This document shows positions 33,229 to 40,968 of a stretch of DNA of 64,000 nt, piece after piece. The DNA is taken from assembly GCF_002162135.1 (NCBI RefSeq), contig NZ_CP021382.1:4400001-4464000 (forward strand), read 5' to 3'. The position numbers and the translations under genes are program-made. The stretch is from Cellvibrio sp. PSBB006. GTDB lineage: Bacteria; Pseudomonadota; Gammaproteobacteria; Pseudomonadales; Cellvibrionaceae. The notes beneath the pieces are model-generated. The model did no database searches, was not told the origin of the DNA, and worked only from the letters and a program-made list of their open reading frames with translations. The first letter of the stretch is position 1. Every line of letters starts with the position of its first letter.

Positions 33229-36207
33229 ATGAAAACATTTTCTCTAAAGCCCCTGGCAATTGCGATGTCCGGGTTGACGTTGGCCTCCCTGAGCCAGATT
33301 TCCTTCGCACAAAACGATGAAGAGTCGGCAGACCCTATTGAAGAGTTGGTGGTAGTTGGCTACGCCAAATCAATTCAAAACAGCCTTGATACCAAACGCA
33401 ATGCCGATACAGTTGTACAAGCAATTTCTGCCGCTGACCTGGCCGGTTTACCGGATGTCTCTATTGCTGATGCGCTGGCGCGAGTGCCGGGCATTACGGT
33501 TACCCGGTCAGGCGGACAGGCCAGTACCATCCAGGTGCGTGGTATGGGTGAAGGTTTTGTGTTTTCTACCTTAAATGGTCGGGAGCAGGTATCGCCTAAC
33601 GGTACGCGGGCGATGGAGTTCAGCCAGTTTCCATCAGAGCTGATTCAATCGGTGGAAGTTTATATGTCTCCCAAGGCATCCCTGATCGAAGGGGGGGTTG
33701 CGGGCTCCGTTGAATTAAAAACAGTGAATCCACTGGATATGACCGAAGATCAGCGCTTTGTAATCGGTGTACGCGGCAGCTACAACGATCAGGCGAGTGA
33801 TATCTACGGTGCGGAAGCCTATGGGCAACGTTACACCTTGTCGTTCCAGAAAAAATTACTGGATGACACATTAGGTGTTGCCTTGGGTTATGCGCGCCTC
33901 GTACAACCGCGCGCAGCGAGTCGATTCGAGCATTACAATTACGAAGCCACGCCACTATCGCTGATCAACGACGCTGGCGTTAATATTCATGTCGTGGACG
34001 AAAATTTTAACCAACTACCTACGGAGGACCGGCCGTTCAATGTCGCCATTAGCGATGGCTTTGAGTTATTTCAAACTGGTGGCGAAGAAGTGCGAGATGG
34101 TTTTGTGGGTGCATTGCAATTTGAGCCTAATGACAACTGGAGTATTCAGTCCGATGTCTTTTATTCCAAGTTTACTTCGGACAGTTATTCGCGCGGATTC
34201 CGTGTACAGCCGTTGCGCAACTCTACCATTACCAATGTCGTGTTGTGGAACAACAGCGCTGTGGTGGGCGGTGAATTTGGTGTAAGTGATCAGAGCCCCA
34301 CATCATTTGATTTGCAAGTGAACAGTAATGACGTAACCCTGGAAAATGAACTGATTGCAGGTGGTTTCAATGTGGAGTGGCGCCAGGATGCGTTGACGCT
34401 GTCGTTGGACTTGTCTCATTCTGAAGCATCCGGCGTGCAGGCGGATGGCGTGGTGCGCGCACATATGTACCGACCGATAGAAGATCCTGTACCGGGTCTT
34501 GATCCTTACGAGCGTGACCCTGACCAATCCATGGTTTACTTGCTGGACGGTATTGATTTACCCAGTGTGAATTTCAGTCGTAATTATGCTGAGTATGATT
34601 CCAATGGCGTCAGTAATTTGCGCATGACAAACTATGAGCGCTACCCGCGTATCAACGATGATGTCATTAGTGCAGTACGTATGGATGTGGAATATGAATT
34701 TGATATGCCGGTGATACGTTCGGTGGAAGCTGGCGTGCGTTACTCGGAACGCAATCACCAGGATCAACGCCAGGTATTTGTATACGGTGACGGTGCAGCG
34801 GGTACCATTGATACGGATTTCTCACTGCCGATTACTACGGAAAATTCTGACATTGTGGAATGGAAAGGTGATTTTGACCGGTTTCCTTCATTCCTCGCCA
34901 TTGATGGTGATGCCATCATCCGTGAAGCCCATGCAAACGGTTTGGTCTTGACCGGTGTGCCGGATTTTTCCGATGTCGAAGCTGTTCCCCGCTCACTTGA
35001 GCCGGCTGCGCGATGGGGAGAAGGGCGTGATTGGTCAATGAAACAACGCTCCGATATTGATGAAAATATCACAGCACTGTATCTCCAGGCCAATATTGAA
35101 ACCAGCCTGTTCGGTAAAGACCTTACCGGTAATATCGGCCTGCGCCATGTACGCACAGATCAATCCAGTGTAGCGCTGGTTAATGTGAATGGCAGCGTGG
35201 AAAACGGCGCAGTAGAAATTTGTGATGAAGTAGGTGAGTGCAGAAGTGAATTTGCTTATCAACGATTAGGTATTGAGTACAGCGATAATTTACCTTCGCT
35301 GAACCTGAATTATCAATTGGCAGAAAACGATCAACTTCGTTTGGCTCTCGCGCGCGTACTGTCGCGGCCGCCCATCGCACGGCTTGCAGCTCCGGACTCC
35401 GAGGGTACGGTGACGGTTCAGGCTGGTGATATTCCCACATTTAATTACGGTTCCAATACGTCGCCTTTCCTGCGTCCATTTATTGCTGACCAGATAGACA
35501 TTTCCTACGAACATTATCTGCCTGAATACAACGGTGCATTTGTTATTGCCGGTTATCATCGTGAAATTAAATCGTTTATTCAGGATATCACTTATCAGGA
35601 TTTCGACTTCAGGGCTGCGGGATTCGATGTGCCTGATACCTGGATTATTACCGACCAAGGTGGCGTGGACGTTGAGGTACCGGTAGAGAATGGTGATTAT
35701 TCAACATCAATCAATAATCTGGACGGCGGTTTTATTCGCGGGATTGAAATTTCTTATACCCAAACCTTCAATTTCCTGCCTGACTTGTGGTCCGGTTTGG
35801 GTGTCAGCACCAGCTACTCCCTGACCGACAGTGAAATCAATGTGAGCAACCCATTAGAAGGAATTGAAACGGCAGGTACGCTACCGTTTCCCGGTCTGGT
35901 AGAAAAGTCAGCAAACTTTACGGTGTTTTACAGTTATGAAAACTTCGAAACCCGGTTGTCAACAACGTACCAGGACTCTTTTGTTGGTGAGACCCGTAAC
36001 GTCAATCTCCAGCCCATTGTCTACGCTCCAGAGACATTGCTGGATTATCAGGCATCCTACAAATTTGATAATGGGATAGATGTGATATTTTCAGTAAGTA
36101 ACCTGACTAACGAGCCTAATAGAAGCTATATGTTTGACGAAGAACTAACCAGGACATTGCAGTGGTTCGGAAGAACGTTTTACCTGGGGGCAAATTACTC
36201 ATTTTAA
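33229..36207 (+). CDS. TonB-dependent receptor (first of the glucan locus)
   Basis: 992 residues, normal for the large carbohydrate-type TonB-dependent receptors of the Caulobacter/Xanthomonas kind. A signal peptide ends near SQISFAQ. A TonB-box-like EELVVVGY lies at about 38-46, and the plug domain follows (about 60-180, with VSIADALARVPGITV and VRGMGEGFVFSTLNGRE). A 22-strand barrel follows, ending in the outer-membrane signature aromatic F (YLGANYSF). It would import malto-oligosaccharides across the outer membrane using TonB energy; the substrate is inferred from neighbours. It reads on from the pullulanase gene and ends at a strong terminator. Confidence 0.92.
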   Translation: MKTFSLKPLAIAMSGLTLASLSQISFAQNDEESADPIEELVVVGYAKSIQNSLDTKRNADTVVQAISAADLAGLPDVSIADALARVPGITVTRSGGQASTIQVRGMGEGFVFSTLNGREQVSPNGTRAMEFSQFPSELIQSVEVYMSPKASLIEGGVAGSVELKTVNPLDMTEDQRFVIGVRGSYNDQASDIYGAEAYGQRYTLSFQKKLLDDTLGVALGYARLVQPRAASRFEHYNYEATPLSLINDAGVNIHVVDENFNQLPTEDRPFNVAISDGFELFQTGGEEVRDGFVGALQFEPNDNWSIQSDVFYSKFTSDSYSRGFRVQPLRNSTITNVVLWNNSAVVGGEFGVSDQSPTSFDLQVNSNDVTLENELIAGGFNVEWRQDALTLSLDLSHSEASGVQADGVVRAHMYRPIEDPVPGLDPYERDPDQSMVYLLDGIDLPSVNFSRNYAEYDSNGVSNLRMTNYERYPRINDDVISAVRMDVEYEFDMPVIRSVEAGVRYSERNHQDQRQVFVYGDGAAGTIDTDFSLPITTENSDIVEWKGDFDRFPSFLAIDGDAIIREAHANGLVLTGVPDFSDVEAVPRSLEPAARWGEGRDWSMKQRSDIDENITALYLQANIETSLFGKDLTGNIGLRHVRTDQSSVALVNVNGSVENGAVEICDEVGECRSEFAYQRLGIEYSDNLPSLNLNYQLAENDQLRLALARVLSRPPIARLAAPDSEGTVTVQAGDIPTFNYGSNTSPFLRPFIADQIDISYEHYLPEYNGAFVIAGYHREIKSFIQDITYQDFDFRAAGFDVPDTWIITDQGGVDVEVPVENGDYSTSINNLDGGFIRGIEISYTQTFNFLPDLWSGLGVSTSYSLTDSEINVSNPLEGIETAGTLPFPGLVEKSANFTVFYSYENFETRLSTTYQDSFVGETRNVNLQPIVYAPETLLDYQASYKFDNGIDVIFSVSNLTNEPNRSYMFDEELTRTLQWFGRTFYLGANYSF

Positions 36208-36225
36208 TTGTCTTGAAGTGTTGTG

Positions 36226-36252
36226 CCGCACAGACAACTGTGCGGTTTTTTT
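36226..36252 (+). terminator. Rho-independent terminator after first TonB receptor
   Basis: Perfect 8-bp stem CCGCACAG/CTGTGCGG, 4-nt loop, followed by seven T. It ends the pullulanase-receptor transcript; the second receptor has its own promoter. Confidence 0.92.
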
Positions 36253-36403
36253 ATGAACGCGTCGGTTGACGATTATCACGTCAGCTAATAACTATTCCGC
36301 TTTTCCATTTCCACTCTTATTAATTAATATCCTGTTGATTACCCATAATGCAGCTAAGCTCAGTAGAAAGCCCCGTTTGGGAATAAATGTCTGGAACGGC
36401 AAT

Positions 36404-36470
36404 GCATACGTATGCGAACCGTTGAATACGTATGCACGCTATTGTGGGCATTAGCGCCACGACTTACTAT
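36404..36470 (+). promoter_or_regulatory. Tandem ATACGTAT operators plus promoter for second receptor operon
   Basis: Palindromes at 36406-36413 and 36426-36433 have centres 20 bp apart. An 8-nt gap follows, then TTGTGG (36442-36447), a 17-bp spacer and TACTAT (36465-36470). All spacings and both hexamers equal those at 28289-28355, and the text between them is also related (GCRC/ATTCTATTGTGGG). Transcription would start near 36477, about 113 nt before ATG 36590. Confidence 0.7.
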
Positions 36471-36589
36471 CCTCCAGAGGACAGAACAACTCTGTTTATG
36501 CAGCTGGCACAGGTTATACAACAGGCATAACAATCGCCGACAACATGTGCCCATAAAAAATAATAGTAATACCTCCACGGAGAGTCATC

Positions 36590-39385
36590 ATGAAAAAGCG
36601 CACTTTCAATCACGCATTGGCGTTAATGTCTACCATGGCATTGGTGTCAGGCTCAGTTAATGTCTACGCCCAAGCCGAGGATGCCGCACCCATTGAAGAA
36701 GTGGTTGTGACCGGTTTCCGGGCCAGTTTGCAAAATTCTATTTCTGCCAAGCAGAAGGCCACGTCCATTGTTGATGCTGTATACGCAGAAGACATTGGTA
36801 AATTACCGGATACCAGTATTGCTGAGTCGCTAGCGCGGCTACCCGGTTTGGGCGGTGAACGTCGCGACGGCCGCACCAGTGGTATTTCTGTTCGTGGTTT
36901 TAATGAAAACTACGTAGCGACGACGATGAATGGTCGCGAAATTTTAGGTATTGGTGACAACCGCGGCGTTGAATACGATTTATACCCATCCGAAATTATT
37001 TCCGGTGCCATGGTGTACAAAACACCTGATGCCAGTTTGGTTAACCAGGGGTTAGGCGGTACTGTTGATTTACAGACTCTTCGCCCATTGGAGAAAGACC
37101 GCATTATCGGCATTACCGGCAGTTATGAAATGAACGAGTTGGAATCATCCAACCCGGATTATGATGATACCGGCCATCGGTTAGCATTTACCTATTCGGA
37201 TAAATTTGCCGACGATACCATCGGCGTAGCGCTTTCAATTGCGACTATGGAATCGCCCAGTCAAGAAGAACAATTTCGTGCGTGGGGTTACGCAGACCTT
37301 GATAATGAGGGACCCGGTGAAACGGTTGCTTTAGGCGGTCACGATTCTTACGTTCGTTCATCTATGATGGAGCGTGATACGTTTTCTGGCGTTGTGCAAT
37401 TCGCACCAAATGATCAATGGACATTTACATTAGACGCGCTGTACATCGATTTTACCGACTCCAAAGTATTTCGCGGTATGGAAGAGGGGACGGTATGGGG
37501 TGGTGGTGTAACAAACGTTCACTCAACGATTGAGGACAACCTGGTTACCAGTGGTGAATGGAATGGTTTTCACAGTGTTATTCGCAATGATGGCGAAGTA
37601 AAAGACGGTGAACTGACGACGTTTGGATTCAATGTTGAATATCAACTTTCTGATAGCTGGAAACTAACATTGGATGCAGCGACCGGCGAGTCATCAAAAG
37701 ATTTGTTGAATGTCGAGAGCTACTCCGGTGTTGGGCGTGCAGGTACTGCTTCCCAGGGTGATCCTGCAGCACGATCTTATGTACTGTCCGCCAATGGTGT
37801 GCAATACGGACCTCATTCCACGATCTCTATGCCCGACTACTCCAACCCGGCAAATATTCGTTTAGCTGGACCCCAGGCCTGGGGTGGCGCTATAGCGCAG
37901 GTGGTTGGTCAAAACAACGCACAAGACGGCTTTGTTAATAATCCGCTGTTTGAAGAAGATCTGGATACATTGCGTTTGCAAGCTGAAGGCGAAGTTGATT
38001 TCTCTATCATCAACAGCGTTGAGTTTGGTGTTAATTACTCTGATCGCAGTAAATCTAAAGTTAACTATGGTTCATTCCTGATCGCACCAGGATATTTTGC
38101 CGCTGATGGGGTTACGGTTGCAGGTGGCGATATTGCAGTGCCTGCGGATTATATTGTAGGTGCGGCAGATCTCAGCTTTTTAGGGTTGGGCAGTGTCCTG
38201 GCATATGACGGTATTGGTTTGTATAACGACGGTATTTATCGTGAAGTGGTCGCTGATCAATACGAGCCTTCACGTTTAGGTGATACCTATGAGGTCACCG
38301 AGAAAGTGACCACGGGTTATGCCATGGCGAACTTTGAGTCGGGCATTATCTCCGGTAATCTGGGTGTGCAAGTTGTTCATACAGACCAAACTGCAACCGG
38401 CTATGACGCTTATACCGGTGAGGAAGGTACTGTTGTTGCGACGCCGGTTTCAGATGGCGACAAATACACGAAAGTATTACCCAGCCTGAACATGAATTTC
38501 CAGGTAACCGACGATCAGGTGGTGCGTTTTGCTGCATCGAAAACTGCATCGCGGGCGCGTATGGATTCCATGAAGCCGGGTGATACGATCAACTTCAGTT
38601 TTGATGCAGCGCGCCGTGGCAGTTCCGATCCTGACTTCAGTGCATGGGATGCTTCATCGGGTGATGCAGCCTTGAAGCCGATTGAGGCTGTTCAGGTGGA
38701 TCTTGCCTACGAATATTATTACGCAGAAGACGGCCTTGCATCGGTTGCTCTATTCCATAAAGACATTCAGAACTGGCATGTTAACAACCGGACATTGACG
38801 GATTTTTCTGATTACGTCATCGCTGGCTACCACGATGCAGATATTCCTGAGCTGGTATCAACCACAGGATATACCACAGCAATTGCTGAAGCGGGTGATG
38901 GCTACGTAACGGGTGCGGAATTTCAGTTGAGTTTACCCTTCCACTTGTTCAGCGATGCTTTAGATGGATTGGGTTTAACCACCAGCTATACATTGCTTGA
39001 TGGTGAAATCGAAGTGGACGGTGCCAAGCAAGAAATTCCGGGCTTGTCTGATGAAATGTACCAATTGACCGTTTACTATGAGAAAAATGGTTTCGAGTTC
39101 CGTGTGAGTGGACGCAAGCGTGATGAGTTCCTTACCGAAGAACGCGGTGTCAGTCTTTCATTGGTGCCAATCACGGATCGCGGTGCTGAGTTGTGGGATG
39201 CGCAAGTCGGTTACAACTTTAGTGAAAGTGGTATTCGCGGATTGGAAGGGCTGACAATCACCTTGCAAGCGCAAAACTTCACCGACGAAGATACCGTAAC
39301 TGCTGATGCCGATGATCCGCGTCGCGTCAGCAAGTACCAACACTTCGGTGCTAACTACTTGTTAGGCTTCAACTACAAATTCTGA
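36590..39385 (+). CDS. TonB-dependent receptor (second of the glucan locus)
   Basis: 931 residues with a signal peptide (MKKRTFNHALALMSTMALVSGSVNVYAQ) and TonB-box-like IEEVVVTGF at about 36-44. The plug domain has DTSIAESLARLPGLGGERR and ISVRGFNENYVATTMNGRE, and a barrel follows ending in F (LLGFNYKF). The sequence clearly differs from the first receptor but has the same architecture, so it may import another oligomer size or branch type. CGGAGAG lies before ATG 36590. It is followed by a terminator and then by the halogenase-like gene, so downstream genes are probably expressed by partial read-through. Confidence 0.92.
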   Translation: MKKRTFNHALALMSTMALVSGSVNVYAQAEDAAPIEEVVVTGFRASLQNSISAKQKATSIVDAVYAEDIGKLPDTSIAESLARLPGLGGERRDGRTSGISVRGFNENYVATTMNGREILGIGDNRGVEYDLYPSEIISGAMVYKTPDASLVNQGLGGTVDLQTLRPLEKDRIIGITGSYEMNELESSNPDYDDTGHRLAFTYSDKFADDTIGVALSIATMESPSQEEQFRAWGYADLDNEGPGETVALGGHDSYVRSSMMERDTFSGVVQFAPNDQWTFTLDALYIDFTDSKVFRGMEEGTVWGGGVTNVHSTIEDNLVTSGEWNGFHSVIRNDGEVKDGELTTFGFNVEYQLSDSWKLTLDAATGESSKDLLNVESYSGVGRAGTASQGDPAARSYVLSANGVQYGPHSTISMPDYSNPANIRLAGPQAWGGAIAQVVGQNNAQDGFVNNPLFEEDLDTLRLQAEGEVDFSIINSVEFGVNYSDRSKSKVNYGSFLIAPGYFAADGVTVAGGDIAVPADYIVGAADLSFLGLGSVLAYDGIGLYNDGIYREVVADQYEPSRLGDTYEVTEKVTTGYAMANFESGIISGNLGVQVVHTDQTATGYDAYTGEEGTVVATPVSDGDKYTKVLPSLNMNFQVTDDQVVRFAASKTASRARMDSMKPGDTINFSFDAARRGSSDPDFSAWDASSGDAALKPIEAVQVDLAYEYYYAEDGLASVALFHKDIQNWHVNNRTLTDFSDYVIAGYHDADIPELVSTTGYTTAIAEAGDGYVTGAEFQLSLPFHLFSDALDGLGLTTSYTLLDGEIEVDGAKQEIPGLSDEMYQLTVYYEKNGFEFRVSGRKRDEFLTEERGVSLSLVPITDRGAELWDAQVGYNFSESGIRGLEGLTITLQAQNFTDEDTVTADADDPRRVSKYQHFGANYLLGFNYKF

Positions 39386-39414
39386 TAGCGCTTATTGCAA
39401 GTCGGTAAAAATTG

Positions 39415-39447
39415 GCCCTGTCAGTGACAGCTGACGGGGCTTTTTTT
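39415..39447 (+). terminator. Terminator/attenuator between second receptor and halogenase-like gene
   Basis: A 10-bp stem (GCCCTGTCAG/CTGACGGGGC, one G-T pair), 6-nt loop and seven T. The next gene starts only about 10 nt later and has no visible promoter of its own, so this element would lower, not stop, expression of the downstream genes. Confidence 0.85.
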
Positions 39448-39457
39448 CAGGTTGGCC

Positions 39458-40951
39458 ATGATGAAAAATTTTATAAAAAAAGTTGTCATTGTTGGCGGCG
39501 GCACGGCGGGTTGGATAGCGGCGGCGTTGCTGAGCAAGTTAATGGGTAACGCGTTAACCATTGAGCTGGTTGAGTCCGATGCAATCGGCACGATTGGTGT
39601 TGGTGAAGCGACCATTCCACCGATTCGTCATTTGAACGAAGCGCTCGGCATTGACGAAGCGGATTTTATGCGCGAAACCGGCGCGACGATCAAGCTGGCT
39701 ATAAAATTTGAAGGATGGCACAGGCCGGGACAGGATTACTTCCACGCATTCGGCGCTGTGGGACAGGATTTTGCTTTTTGTCCGTTTCATCATTTTTGGT
39801 TGCGTGCGCAGCAGACCAATATTCATTCGGAACTCTGGGATTACAACCTGAATTATCAGTGTATTCAGGCTAATAAATTTGCGCCGGTGTCCACCAAAGA
39901 CCCCAACCTTGAAGTGCCTTATGCCTATCATTTTGACGCAAGCCGCTACGCGCTTTATTTGCGGCGCTATGCAGAACAGCGCGGTGTAAAACGTGTCGAG
40001 GGAATGGTAGAGCAGGTACAGCGCGATACAACTTCGGGAGATATTGCGCAGCTGATCTTGAAAGATGGAACAGTTCTCGCCGGTGATTTATTTCTTGATT
40101 GCTCCGGATTGCGCGGTTTGTTAATTCACGAAACGCTTGGTACGGCGTTTGAAGACTGGAGTCATTGGTTGCCCTGTGACCGTGCTGTGGCTGTGCCATC
40201 GGAGCCTCTGACAGCAGCTTTGGCTTATACGCGCTCTATTGCACATCCCATGGGTTGGCAATGGCGGATTCCCTTGCAGCATCGCAATGGGAATGGTTTG
40301 GTTTACAGCAGCCGGCATTGTTCCGACGACGAAGCCGCTCATCAACTTTTAACACAGCTTGATTCCACGGCTACCGATGAGCCTCGTTTGATTCGATTTA
40401 CCACGGGGCGGCGAGTAGAAAACTGGCGTCACAATGTGGTGGCTATCGGTTTATCCAGCGGCTTTCTTGAACCCTTGGAGTCCACCAGCATTCATCTCAT
40501 CCAGTCCGCCGTTGTGCGGTTACTCAAGCTGTTTTCGCGTCAGCGAATTGAACCGGCTACCGTTGCAGAATACAACCGTCAGTCCGCACTTGAGCTTGAG
40601 CAGATACGGGATTTTATTATCTTGCATTATCACGCGAACCAACGGGTTAATGATCCTTTTTGGGATGAGCTGCGGCATATGAAAATCCCCAACAGCCTTG
40701 CGCAGAAAATCCATTTGTTTCAGCAAACCGGTGCGCTGTTTAAAACCCAGGATGAGTTGTTTGTTGAATCTTCCTGGTTGCAAGTGCTAATAGGGCAAGG
40801 TGTTGTGCCTCAGGACTACCACCCGATGGCAGACCAGGTGACAGAGGCGCAATTGCGTAGCCTGCTGAACAACATGAAGAAAATCAAACAGGCACCGCTG
40901 CAACAGATGCTAGATTACCGCGAATTTTTGGCACGCATCAACAATAAATAA
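39458..40951 (+). CDS. Tryptophan halogenase-like flavoprotein of a TonB-receptor locus
   Basis: 497 residues of the flavin-dependent tryptophan halogenase family. The FAD-binding GGGTAGW lies at 13-19. The halogenase signature W267-x-W269-x-I271-P272 is intact (GWQWRIP). K79 (TIKLAIKF) is at the position of the catalytic lysine of PrnA-type halogenases, and E341 (LEPLESTSIH) at that of the catalytic glutamate. Known relatives chlorinate or brominate tryptophan using FADH2. Homologues beside TonB-dependent receptors in carbohydrate loci are common but unexplained. ATG 39458 and 39461 are both possible starts; TTG 39452 is unlikely. No flavin reductase gene is nearby. Confidence 0.88.
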   Translation: MMKNFIKKVVIVGGGTAGWIAAALLSKLMGNALTIELVESDAIGTIGVGEATIPPIRHLNEALGIDEADFMRETGATIKLAIKFEGWHRPGQDYFHAFGAVGQDFAFCPFHHFWLRAQQTNIHSELWDYNLNYQCIQANKFAPVSTKDPNLEVPYAYHFDASRYALYLRRYAEQRGVKRVEGMVEQVQRDTTSGDIAQLILKDGTVLAGDLFLDCSGLRGLLIHETLGTAFEDWSHWLPCDRAVAVPSEPLTAALAYTRSIAHPMGWQWRIPLQHRNGNGLVYSSRHCSDDEAAHQLLTQLDSTATDEPRLIRFTTGRRVENWRHNVVAIGLSSGFLEPLESTSIHLIQSAVVRLLKLFSRQRIEPATVAEYNRQSALELEQIRDFIILHYHANQRVNDPFWDELRHMKIPNSLAQKIHLFQQTGALFKTQDELFVESSWLQVLIGQGVVPQDYHPMADQVTEAQLRSLLNNMKKIKQAPLQQMLDYREFLARINNK

Positions 40952-40968
40952 ATATCCATGGAGCTCAT

